Below, piece after piece: positions 6,232 through 13,671 of a stretch of DNA of 20,682 nucleotides. This DNA is from Oscillospiraceae bacterium (GTDB lineage: Bacteria > Bacillota > Clostridia > Oscillospirales > Oscillospiraceae). The number at the start of each line of letters is the position of its first letter. The first letter of the stretch is position 1. The notes under the pieces are model-generated. The model was not told the DNA's origin and did no database searches. It saw only the letters and a program-made list of their open reading frames with translations. Where the stretch lies: the NCBI GenBank assembly GCA_016292445.1, contig JAEDIN010000021.1:1-20682 (forward strand). The letters are read 5' to 3'. The position numbers were made by a program, and so were the translations under genes.

Positions 6232-8106
6232 ATGAGCAGATTTGACCGTGAATATCTCGAATTGCTGGCGGAAAAGTACCCGGATGAAGCATCGGTATGC
6301 TCGGAGATAATAAAGCTTCGGGCGATAATGGCACTTCCCATGGGGACGGAGCACTTCATAAGCGACCTGCACGGGGAATACGGCGCAGTCAGGCACATTC
6401 TCAACAACTGCTCCGGCGTCATACTCGAAAAGGTGCGCAGGCTGTTTGAAGCAGAGATAGGGGAGGAAGCGTGCCGCAGCCTTTGCACGCTGATATACTA
6501 TCCCCGAGAAAAGCTCAGCGCACTGCGCGAAAGCGGCGAGCTTAGCGACGCAGAGCTTCGCAATACGCTGAAAATGCTAAGAACGCTTGCCGAGACGCTG
6601 TCGAGCAAATATACCCGCAACTATGTGCGTAAGCAGATGCCCGAAAAGTGGAGCATGGTGCTTGACGAGCTTTTACATATGCAGCGCGACGAGTATTCAA
6701 ATCAGGTGCGCTATCACGAGGTTTTGCTCGAATCTATCGTGTCAACGGGTGCCGCCGACGAGGTCATTGCCGCTCTTTCGGATATAATAAAGCGGCTTGC
6801 GGTGGATAAACTGCACATAGTCGGCGATATCTTCGACCGAGGCCCCGAGCCTGCGCGGCTTTTGGACGCGCTCATGGAGCACCCGAATATCGACATCCAG
6901 TGGGGCAATCACGATATCCTGTGGCTGGGTGCGGCTGCGGGCAGTCCTGCCTGCATTTTCACCGTGCTGCGTATTGCGGTCAGCTATGACAATATGGATC
7001 TCATCGGCAGACGCTACGGAATATCGCTTAGACCGCTCATGGCCTTTGCCCAGAAATACTACGGTGCATCCGACAAGGAAACGCTCAAGCTTGCGCTGCA
7101 CACGCTCGGCTTCAAGCTCGAGGGCAGAATAATAAAGCGGCATCCGGGCTACGGCATGAACTCAAGGCTGATGCTTGACAGAGTGGATTTCGAAAAAAAC
7201 ACCGTGGTACTCGACGACGGCGTTTATCCGATGAACACCGATAAGTGGCCGACCATAGACAGGTCAGACCCATACAGCCTCAACGCCGACGAGCTTGCGC
7301 TCATAAACGAGTATGTAAGCGCGTTCCGCGAAAGCCAATCTCTGCGCCGACACATGGATTTCGTGTACAGAGCGGGCAGTACATATCTTTGCTGCAACGG
7401 CAATCTGCTTTACCACGGCTGCATCCCGATGACGGCAGACGGCGAGTTTGCCAAGGTGCGGCACGGCGGCAGGTGGTATTCCGGAAAAAAGCTTCTCGAC
7501 TATGCCGACACGATTGTAAAAAGTGCGTGGGCAAAGCACGACGAGTCTGCGCTGGACATGATGTGGTATCTCTGGTGCGGCAACGACAGTCCATTCTCCG
7601 GCAGGGTGTTCCACACCTTTGAGCGCGCCGTCATCGACGATAAAAGCACTTGGACAGAACCGAAAAACGCCTATTTCAGCTTCTGGGAGGATGAAAAGGC
7701 TGCGCGCATGATACTCACCGAGTTCGGTCTTGATCCGGATAAAGGGCATATCATAAACGGCCACACACCCGTCAGGGCAGGCAAGGGCGAAAGCCCGGTC
7801 AAGGCAGGCGGCAAACTGTTTATTATAGACGGCGGCTTTTGCGAGGCCTATCAGAAAACCACAGGCATAGCGGGCTATACACTCGTTTACAACTCCCATG
7901 GCCTGAAGATAAAGGCGCACAGACCCTTTGAGGGCATTGCCAAGGCGATAGACGAAAATGCCGACATCGAATCCGAGGCAGAGCAGGTCGAGCGCTTCGG
8001 CCGACGCAGATACATAGCCGATTGCGACGACGGTGTGCGTCTGCGCAGCAGAATCGAGGCACTCGAAGCACTTCTTGAGGCGTATAGAGCCGGTGAGCTT
8101 CAATAG
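6232..8106 (+). CDS. fbp: Class III fructose-1,6-bisphosphatase
   Basis: Hydrolyses fructose 1,6-bisphosphate to fructose 6-phosphate, the committed step of gluconeogenesis, in the cytoplasm. The 624-residue size is that of the Firmicutes class III enzyme (Bacillus Fbp/YydE type), about twice that of class I. It belongs to the calcineurin-like metallophosphatases: metal-binding SDLHGEYG at residues 44-51 (Asp45, His47), GDIFDRG at 198-204, GNHD at 225-228 and NGHTPV near 510. An insert of about 280 residues lies between GNHD and the last motif, as is typical of the class. AGAAGG precedes ATG 6232. It has its own promoter and runs alone up to the lipoprotein promoter three bases after its stop. 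No regulatory site was recognised. Confidence 0.96.
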   Translation: MSRFDREYLELLAEKYPDEASVCSEIIKLRAIMALPMGTEHFISDLHGEYGAVRHILNNCSGVILEKVRRLFEAEIGEEACRSLCTLIYYPREKLSALRESGELSDAELRNTLKMLRTLAETLSSKYTRNYVRKQMPEKWSMVLDELLHMQRDEYSNQVRYHEVLLESIVSTGAADEVIAALSDIIKRLAVDKLHIVGDIFDRGPEPARLLDALMEHPNIDIQWGNHDILWLGAAAGSPACIFTVLRIAVSYDNMDLIGRRYGISLRPLMAFAQKYYGASDKETLKLALHTLGFKLEGRIIKRHPGYGMNSRLMLDRVDFEKNTVVLDDGVYPMNTDKWPTIDRSDPYSLNADELALINEYVSAFRESQSLRRHMDFVYRAGSTYLCCNGNLLYHGCIPMTADGEFAKVRHGGRWYSGKKLLDYADTIVKSAWAKHDESALDMMWYLWCGNDSPFSGRVFHTFERAVIDDKSTWTEPKNAYFSFWEDEKAARMILTEFGLDPDKGHIINGHTPVRAGKGESPVKAGGKLFIIDGGFCEAYQKTTGIAGYTLVYNSHGLKIKAHRPFEGIAKAIDENADIESEAEQVERFGRRRYIADCDDGVRLRSRIEALEALLEAYRAGELQ

Positions 8107-8108
8107 CC

Positions 8109-8137
8109 TTGCACTTTTTGCGCTCTTATGTTAGAAT
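8109..8137 (+). promoter_or_regulatory. Promoter of the lipoprotein gene
   Basis: TTGCAC (8109-8114), a 17-base spacer and TAGAAT (8132-8137), with an extended TGT. CCTTGCA (8107-8113) and its complement TGCAAGG (8142-8148) flank the promoter and may be an operator or chance. The predicted leader is about 55 bases. Confidence 0.7.
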
Positions 8138-8197
8138 GCGTTGCAAGGAATGAAGATAAATATAGTTTTCCAAATCAAACGGAAAGAGGTATATAAA

Positions 8198-8599
8198 ATG
8201 AAAGCAGTAAGAATACTGATCGTATCGCTGATTGCGGTTTTCTGCGTGTTTTTGTCGGCCTGTGGCTGCACAAATCAGGAGGCTGACGATCCCATCAAGG
8301 ACCCCATAACGCATGAGACTGATGCAGGCACGGATAAGGATAAGGATAAGGATAACGACAAAGAAAAGCCCGACGAGAGCAAGGATAATGAGAGCAGCAC
8401 AAATTCCGGCAGCAGCTCAAACAGCGGAACAAGCTCCGGTTCGACGACCAAGCCTGACAGTGGTTCAAGCTCAAATGCAAACGCTCCCGAAAAGAGCGAT
8501 GACGACAGCAATGCCACCCCGACTCCCGAGATAGTTGAGCCCGAATATACGCCTACCCCGCCGAGAAGAAGCTCCTCGAGCAACCTAAGAGTAGACTGA
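8198..8599 (+). CDS. Small acidic low-complexity lipoprotein
   Basis: A 133-residue exported lipoprotein with no recognisable enzyme domain. The signal peptide (MKAVRILIVSLIAVFCVFLS) ends in the lipobox LSAC, so lipidation would be at Cys22. The mature part is a disordered, surface-type linker: a charged D/K/E block (TDKDKDKDNDKEK), a Ser/Asn/Gly/Thr stretch, then TPTPEIVEPEYTPTPPRR and a Ser-rich end. The DK block is encoded by four tandem GGATAA hexamers at 8332-8355, and changes in copy number would keep the frame. ATG 8198 is chosen because AAAGAGGT lies 7-8 bases upstream and because it places the signal peptide at the very N-terminus; an upstream in-frame ATG at 8141 has neither. It is transcribed alone. 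Function unknown. Confidence 0.82.
   Translation: MKAVRILIVSLIAVFCVFLSACGCTNQEADDPIKDPITHETDAGTDKDKDKDNDKEKPDESKDNESSTNSGSSSNSGTSSGSTTKPDSGSSSNANAPEKSDDDSNATPTPEIVEPEYTPTPPRRSSSSNLRVD
8332..8355 (+). repeat. Four tandem GGATAA hexamers in the lipoprotein gene
   Basis: Perfect hexamers at 8332, 8338, 8344 and 8350 encode the Asp-Lys repeat. A six-base unit expands or contracts by two residues per step without a frameshift. Confidence 0.85.
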
Positions 8600-8602
8600 T
8601 TT

Positions 8603-8636
8603 AAAATCCCCACAACAAGTGTTGTGGGGATTTTTT
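8603..8636 (+). terminator. Strong terminator after the lipoprotein gene
   Basis: AAAATCCCCACAAC (8603-8616) pairs perfectly with GTTGTGGGGATTTT (8621-8634) around an AAGT loop, and six Ts run at 8631-8636. The A/T-flanked stem could also work on the other strand. Confidence 0.92.
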
Positions 8637-8689
8637 GCTAACTTATACACTTTGTTCAAAAAAGTATACTGATTTCGCCTTGTCGAAGA

Positions 8690-8717
8690 TTGACGAAAAA
8701 ATCAAATTTGATATAAT
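8690..8717 (+). promoter_or_regulatory. Promoter of the glycerol-3-phosphate/AGPS operon
   Basis: TTGACG (8690-8695), a 16-base spacer and TATAAT (8712-8717). The start of transcription would be near 8724, giving a leader of about 53 bases before ATG 8777. The spacer is occupied by a perfect palindrome, suggesting repression by steric block. Confidence 0.78.
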
Positions 8718-8744
8718 AATAGTATATGCAATAATTATCATATC
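8701..8744. promoter_or_regulatory. Two dyad elements, candidate operators
   Basis: ATCAAATTTGAT (8701-8712) is a perfect 12-base palindrome between the -35 and -10 boxes. GATATAATAAT (8710-8720) and ATTATCATATC (8734-8744) form a second dyad with one mismatch, covering the -10 and the start point. Position favours a repressor of the downstream operon; its identity is unknown and no regulator gene is adjacent. Confidence 0.45.
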
Positions 8745-8776
8745 GTATATATAGAAGCAAAACCGAGGGGCAGGCA

Positions 8777-10489
8777 ATGAATATCAAGGCGTTGAACAAA
8801 AAACTCAAAAAGCAGTACGGCGACAGCGTGTCGGCGTCGCTTGAGGATAACTGCATCGTGCTGCGCGGCTCTCTTGATAGCTGGGAGGATGTCGTGGCGG
8901 CGGGACTTCTGTGCGCAAAGCCGCACTCGAAGTGCCATGTGGTAAACGATATCGTCTTTACCGGCGCAGAGCAGCTACCAATGCGCTTGCCGGAGCTTAA
9001 AGACGCAGCACTTGACGGAGAAAAGCCCGATGTACTGATAATCGGCGGAGGAATCTCGGGCTGTTCGATTGCCAGAGAGCTTTCAAGATATAAGCTCGAC
9101 ATACTGCTTCTCGAAAAGGAAGCAGACCTTGCGCTGGGAGCATCCGGTCGCAATGACGGCGAGGTGCATCCGGGCATTGACCTTTCCCGAGGCTCTCTCA
9201 AGCATAAGTATATCCGCCGTGCAAACAGGATGTACGACCGTATTTGCACAGAGCTTGATGTGCCGTTTAAGAGAACCGGTCAGTATGCCTGCTTCGGCAA
9301 TAAGTATTGGCTTCCCGCGATTTGGCTGCACGCTATGTGGCGCAGGTTTATTGACGGTATCGAGGATACACGCATTATCATGGGCAATAAGCTGCGGCAA
9401 AAAGAGCCGGAGATAAACGAGGATATCGCCTTTGCGCTTTCAAATCCCTCCTCGGGCTGCGTAAGCCCGTATAATCTCGTCATCGCCTATGCCGAGAATG
9501 CCGTTCATAACGGGGCAAGAGTGTCGCTGAACACCGCCGTAACAGATATGCAGGTCGAAAACGGCAAAATCAGATCCGTTACGACCAACAGGGGAACGGT
9601 TTATCCCAAACTCGTCATCAACTGTGCCGGAGTGTACTCCGACGAGGTCGCACGCATGGCAAACGACCGCTTTTTTTCAATCCATCCGCGCAGAGGCACA
9701 AATTCCATTCTCGACAAAAAAGCAGGCAGACACCTTGCCGCCATTGCCTCCATTGTCGGGGCAAGCACGCCGAGCAAGACCCGCACCAAGGGCGGCGGAA
9801 TACTGCACACGGTGCATGATAATCTGCTTGTCGGTCCCGACGCGATCGAGACCTACGAGCGTGAGAATACAGCCACAAATGCCGAGAGCATCGAGCGCGT
9901 TTTCGCAAAGCAGAGGATAACCATGCCCACTTTGACCGAGCGGGATATCATCACATATTTCACCGGAGTAAGAGCTCCTACATATGAGGAGGACTTCATA
10001 ATCGAGTGGGGCAGAAAAACCGAGAATATCTTCCATGTGGCGGGCATACAGTCCCCGGGACTGACGACGGCTCCCGCCGTTGCCGAGGATGTCGCACATG
10101 AAGCAGCGCAGTGGCTTGAAGCGGAGGAAAACAAGGCATTTGACCCGATTCGTCATGCACCGCCGCACCTTGCCGCAATGAGCGATGCCGAGCGTGCAGA
10201 GCTTATAGCGCAAAATCCGGATTACGGCGTCATCGTCTGCCGCTGCGAGGAGGTCAGCCGCGGCGAGATACTCGATGCGCTCAATTCCCCCATCTGCGTG
10301 CCTACCGTTGACGGCATCAAGAAGCGGCTGAGACCCGGCATGGGTCGCTGCCAGGGCGGCTTTTGCTCGCCGCTGGTGACGAAAATTATCGCCGAATTTT
10401 TGGGCGTCCCGCTTACGGAGGTCAAAAAATCCTCTGCAAGCTCCCCGATAGTTTTTGAAAGCAGGAAGGGAGGAAGCAAAGATGTTTGA
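8777..10489 (+). CDS. GlpA-like FAD dehydrogenase with BFD [2Fe-2S] domain
   Basis: Probable glycerol-3-phosphate dehydrogenase (G3P to DHAP), 570 residues. Residues 1-63 form an extra N-terminal domain with a BON-like pattern (SASLEDNCIVLRGSLDSWED, then VVNDIVF). From residue 84 follows a DAO-type FAD fold: PDVLIIGGGISG with the glycines at 90-95, Glu113 ending the second strand, GASGRNDGEVHPG, and HVAGIQSPGLTTAPAVAE at the FAD end. The C-terminus is a BFD-like [2Fe-2S] module with Cys488, Cys490, Cys525 and Cys530 (CRC, then GRCQGGFC). This order matches GlpA of anaerobic GlpABC, but no GlpC-type membrane anchor is present. GAGGGG lies before ATG 8777. It is the first gene of the operon and overlaps the next by 8 bases. 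The substrate is inferred from family and neighbours; another 2-hydroxyacid or polyol phosphate is possible. Confidence 0.85.
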   Translation: MNIKALNKKLKKQYGDSVSASLEDNCIVLRGSLDSWEDVVAAGLLCAKPHSKCHVVNDIVFTGAEQLPMRLPELKDAALDGEKPDVLIIGGGISGCSIARELSRYKLDILLLEKEADLALGASGRNDGEVHPGIDLSRGSLKHKYIRRANRMYDRICTELDVPFKRTGQYACFGNKYWLPAIWLHAMWRRFIDGIEDTRIIMGNKLRQKEPEINEDIAFALSNPSSGCVSPYNLVIAYAENAVHNGARVSLNTAVTDMQVENGKIRSVTTNRGTVYPKLVINCAGVYSDEVARMANDRFFSIHPRRGTNSILDKKAGRHLAAIASIVGASTPSKTRTKGGGILHTVHDNLLVGPDAIETYERENTATNAESIERVFAKQRITMPTLTERDIITYFTGVRAPTYEEDFIIEWGRKTENIFHVAGIQSPGLTTAPAVAEDVAHEAAQWLEAEENKAFDPIRHAPPHLAAMSDAERAELIAQNPDYGVIVCRCEEVSRGEILDALNSPICVPTVDGIKKRLRPGMGRCQGGFCSPLVTKIIAEFLGVPLTEVKKSSASSPIVFESRKGGSKDV

Positions 10490-11735
10490 TTACGATGTGA
10501 CCGTGATAGGCGGCGGTCCGGCAGGACTGGCTGCGGCGATATCCGCCCATGATAACGGCGCAAAAGCCCTTGTTATCGAGCGCGAGGAGCGTCTGGGCGG
10601 TATGCTCAAGCAGTGCATCCACGACGGCTTCGGCCTTAGCCGCTTCGGTGAAAGACTTGCAGGTCCGGAGTATGTCGAGCGGTTCATGACCGAGCTGTAC
10701 AAAAGAAACATAGATGCAATGCTCCGCACCTTCGTCACCAGAGTCGAAAAACTCCCTGACGGCTTTTGCGTCGTCACCGTAAACGGCGAGGGACTTAAAA
10801 AGATATATACAAAGACGCTTGTTCTCGCAACCGGCTGCCGTGAGCGCACTGCAAAGCAGGTATTCATCCACGGCACACGGCCTGCCGGAGTGTTCACCGC
10901 CGGCACGGCGCAGCACTTTACAAACAGGCTCGGCGTTATGCCCACAAAGCGCTGTGTTATCCTCGGCTCGGGCGATATCGGGCTTATCATGGCGCGCAGA
11001 CTCACCCTTGAGGGAGCGGAGGTTTTGGGCGTTTATGAAATTAACCCCACACCCTCGGGACTTACACGCAATATCCACCAGTGCCTGTACGATTACGATA
11101 TTCCGCTGTATCTGAGCCATACCGTTACACGGGTGTTCGGTGCTGACAGGCTTGAAGCGGTCGAAATTTGCGAGGTTGACGAAAATCTCAGACCCATTAA
11201 GGGCACGGAAAAGCGTGTTGAGTGCGACGCTCTTATAGTATCCGTCGGGCTCATCCCCGAAAACGAGCTTGCCGAGAGCATAGGCGTTTCCCTTGACGGC
11301 CACACCGGAGGCCCGGTTTGCGACGGTCAGCTCATGACGAGCGTTCCGGGCGTGTTTTCCTGCGGCAATGCGCTTCATGTAAACGACCTTGTGGACTTTG
11401 TTTCCGCCTCCGGCGAGGAGGCAGGCAAAAACGCGGCACTGTTTGCGGCAAAATCGCAGCGCAGAGTTAATATAAATATAGGCGGCGAGTTTTTGTATCT
11501 CGTTCCGCAGCAGCTTGACCTTGAGGCGGACAATTCAAAGATAACCTTCTATTTCCGCTCCAAAAAGGTTCTTGGGAAAAGCACACTGCGGCTTAAGGTT
11601 GACGGAGCGGAGGTATGGAAGCGTCGTTATCCGTTATTAAGACCGCCCGAGATGCAGCAGTTGGTGCTTGACATGAACAAATTCGGAATTTCGGAAAGCT
11701 CCGATGTACGCTTTGAGATCGAGGTCGCAGAATGA
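10482..11735 (+). CDS. NAD(P)/FAD-dependent oxidoreductase, partner of the GlpA-like enzyme
   Basis: A 417-residue pyridine-nucleotide-disulfide-type flavoprotein. The FAD site is VTVIGGGPAG (glycines at 10-15), the second nucleotide site CVILGSGDIG (162-167), and the closing FAD motif SVPGVFSCGNALHVND. There is no CxxC redox pair; Cys45 in GMLKQCIHDGFG is single and conserved-looking. Residues about 330-417 are a beta-rich tail of unknown role. ATG 10482 follows GGAGG with 8-9 bases spacing, and the gene overlaps its neighbours at both ends (8 bases upstream, ATGA downstream), so expression is coupled. Family members occur beside GlpA-like and DUF1667 genes in anaerobes. I infer that it passes electrons from the dehydrogenase to NAD(P) or another carrier. 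It is not a GlpB orthologue by its two-Rossmann layout. Confidence 0.85.
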   Translation: MFDYDVTVIGGGPAGLAAAISAHDNGAKALVIEREERLGGMLKQCIHDGFGLSRFGERLAGPEYVERFMTELYKRNIDAMLRTFVTRVEKLPDGFCVVTVNGEGLKKIYTKTLVLATGCRERTAKQVFIHGTRPAGVFTAGTAQHFTNRLGVMPTKRCVILGSGDIGLIMARRLTLEGAEVLGVYEINPTPSGLTRNIHQCLYDYDIPLYLSHTVTRVFGADRLEAVEICEVDENLRPIKGTEKRVECDALIVSVGLIPENELAESIGVSLDGHTGGPVCDGQLMTSVPGVFSCGNALHVNDLVDFVSASGEEAGKNAALFAAKSQRRVNINIGGEFLYLVPQQLDLEADNSKITFYFRSKKVLGKSTLRLKVDGAEVWKRRYPLLRPPEMQQLVLDMNKFGISESSDVRFEIEVAE

Positions 11736-12115
11736 AAGAGTTTAACTGTATAGGCTGCCCCCGAGGCTGCCTGCTCCGTGTCGAGGAGGAAAACGGGGAA
11801 TTCACCGTTTCCGGCAACAGCTGTGAAAACGGCAGAAAGTTTGCAATATCCGAGATGACCGAGCCTAAGCGCACGATCTGCTCAACGGTAAAAACCGTGT
11901 TTGCGGATGTGCCGGTGCTGCCGGTCAGAGTGTCGGCGGATATTCCCAAGGACAGAATATTCGATGTTATGCGTGAGATAAACTCCGTTACTCTCGATAA
12001 GCGCATATCCGGCGGAGACGCGGTGATCGAGAATGTGCTCGATCTGGGCGTCGATGTGATATCTACGAGCAATATATTAAACGAACATATATACATAAAA
12101 ACGGAGGGGAAGTAA
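11732..12115 (+). CDS. DUF1667 cysteine-rich protein
   Basis: A 127-residue protein with four N-terminal cysteines, Cys6, Cys9, Cys13 and Cys31 (C-x2-C-x3-C-x17-C; FNCIGCPRGCLL then SGNSCENGRKFA). The pattern resembles the metal site at the N-terminus of molybdopterin oxidoreductases and suggests a [4Fe-4S] cluster or zinc. The rest (TVKTVFADVPVLPVRVSADI, KDRIFDVMREINSV, NVLDLGVDVISTSNI) is the conserved DUF1667 body. It begins inside the previous gene (ATGA) and shares one base with the next (TAATG). DUF1667 genes usually follow the two flavoproteins found here, so it is probably a small electron-transfer or assembly subunit. Biochemical role unproven. Confidence 0.88.
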   Translation: MKEFNCIGCPRGCLLRVEEENGEFTVSGNSCENGRKFAISEMTEPKRTICSTVKTVFADVPVLPVRVSADIPKDRIFDVMREINSVTLDKRISGGDAVIENVLDLGVDVISTSNILNEHIYIKTEGK

Positions 12116-13671
12116 TGGATAGACCGCTGATACTTACATACGATGTAGGAACGCAGAGTACAAGAGCCATACTTGTCGACAAGCAGGGAAATATAGTGGA
12201 TAAGGTGCAGGTTAAATACGCCGAGCCCTATATCAGACAGCAGCCCGGTTGGGCAGAGCAGAAGACCGACTTTTATTTTGCTCATATGTGCGCGGCAAGC
12301 AGGGTGCTCATGGAGCGCAATCAGGACAAGGTCGTAGACATCATAGCCTGTGCCGTCACGGTAATTCGTGATACTCTCGTATTCCTTGACGAAAATAACA
12401 GACCAACCCGTGACATTATCCACTGGCTGGATGCCCGCAAATGCGAATTTGACGACCCTTTCCCGTGGTGGAAGAAGATCGCGTTCAAGATCATAGGCAT
12501 GGACAAGGGGACGAAGATCGGCTACCGCACCTCAAAGGTCAATTGGGTGCGCCTTAATCAGCCCGAGATCTGGAAAAAGACCAAGAAAATAGTTTGTCTG
12601 CCTGCGTATCTGAACTTCAAAATGACCGGCAGACTTGCCGATACGCCGGCAAACACCATTGCGCATATCCCCATGGATTACAAGAAAAAGGCATGGATGA
12701 AGGAAAACGACCTGACCCGCTGCCTGTATGATGTTCCGCAGGAGAAGCTGTATGAGCTTATCCCATCGGGGCAGGTTCTCGGCTATGTGACAAAGGAGGC
12801 CTCCGAGCTTTCCGGCGCACCGGAGGGGCTGCCGCTCATATCCACGGGCGCCGACAAGGCGTGCGAGACCCTCGGACTGTCGGTGGCAAGCCCCGAGAAG
12901 GCGTCAATATCCTTCGGTACAAGCTCTACAATCGAGATGTACTCCGAGACATATTTTGAGCCCCAGCAGTTCCTGCCTGCCTATCCCTCGGTCATCAACA
13001 AGGCATGGAATCCCGAAATTCAGGTGTTCCGCGGCTTCTGGATGCTCAGCTGGTTCATCAAGGAATTCGGCGACAAGGACAAGGCGGAGGCACAGGAGAT
13101 GGGCATTTCCCCCGAGGAGCTGCTCAATCGCCGTGCATCCGAAATCCCTGCCGGCTGCAACGGACTGATGCTCCAGCCGTACTGGACACCTGATGTTTTA
13201 AAGCCCGACTCCTACGGCGCAATTATCGGATTTTCCGATTACCACACCAAGTATCATATGTACCGTGCCATCATCGAGGGCATCTGCCTTGAGCTTTATA
13301 TGTCCATGAAAGCCATGGAAAAGCGCGGTAAAAAGCACATCGAGGAGATTTTTGTCGGCGGCGGCGGCTCAAAGAGCGACCTTGCCTGCCAGATACTTGC
13401 CGACACCTTCGGTCTGCCCGTAAAGCGCATCCATACGCATGAGGCCTGTTCGATAGGCGCGGCGATGGTCGCATTCGTGGCAAAGGGCGAGTTTAAGAGC
13501 TATGACGAGGCTATAAAGAGCATGGTACATGAAAAGGATGTCTTTAAGCCTATCCCCGAAAACCACGCAGTGTATATGAATATCTACAACAAGGTCTACC
13601 GCAAGATTTATAAGAATGTCAGACCTCTGTACGCAACAATGAATAACCTCAAGGAAAGGAATATGCTTTAA
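12115..13671 (+). CDS. FGGY-family carbohydrate/polyol kinase
   Basis: ATP-dependent kinase of 518 residues with both FGGY actin-like domains. The phosphate-binding strand-turn is LTYDVGTQSTRAILVD (Asp10, Thr13, Thr16), then QQPGWAEQ (44-49 region), IIHWLDARK (Trp104, Asp106, Arg108), the predicted catalytic base Asp247 in ISTGADKACE, ISFGTSSTIE, and the C-terminal adenosine motif VGGGGSKSDLACQILADTFG. AGGGG precedes ATG 12115, which overlaps the DUF1667 stop by one base. Glycerol kinase would fit the neighbours, but the sequence departs from classic GlpK motifs (no GTTSSR), so xylulose-, glycerol- or alkylglycerol-type substrates are all open. It abuts the AGPS-like gene with a shared A (TAATG). 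Confidence 0.9.
   Translation: MDRPLILTYDVGTQSTRAILVDKQGNIVDKVQVKYAEPYIRQQPGWAEQKTDFYFAHMCAASRVLMERNQDKVVDIIACAVTVIRDTLVFLDENNRPTRDIIHWLDARKCEFDDPFPWWKKIAFKIIGMDKGTKIGYRTSKVNWVRLNQPEIWKKTKKIVCLPAYLNFKMTGRLADTPANTIAHIPMDYKKKAWMKENDLTRCLYDVPQEKLYELIPSGQVLGYVTKEASELSGAPEGLPLISTGADKACETLGLSVASPEKASISFGTSSTIEMYSETYFEPQQFLPAYPSVINKAWNPEIQVFRGFWMLSWFIKEFGDKDKAEAQEMGISPEELLNRRASEIPAGCNGLMLQPYWTPDVLKPDSYGAIIGFSDYHTKYHMYRAIIEGICLELYMSMKAMEKRGKKHIEEIFVGGGGSKSDLACQILADTFGLPVKRIHTHEACSIGAAMVAFVAKGEFKSYDEAIKSMVHEKDVFKPIPENHAVYMNIYNKVYRKIYKNVRPLYATMNNLKERNML

Noticed and set aside
7264..8103. A 279-codon minus-strand open frame opposite fbp
   Set aside because: Shadow of fbp codon bias; no family motifs, and the plus-strand protein is certain.
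8107..8148. CCTTGCA/TGCAAGG repeat around the lipoprotein promoter as a terminator of fbp
   Set aside because: The loop of about 28 bases and lack of a T tract argue against termination; kept only as a possible operator note.
10422..11378. A 318-codon minus-strand open frame opposite the second flavoprotein
   Set aside because: Lies entirely over well-supported coding sequence, lacks motifs and a start site.
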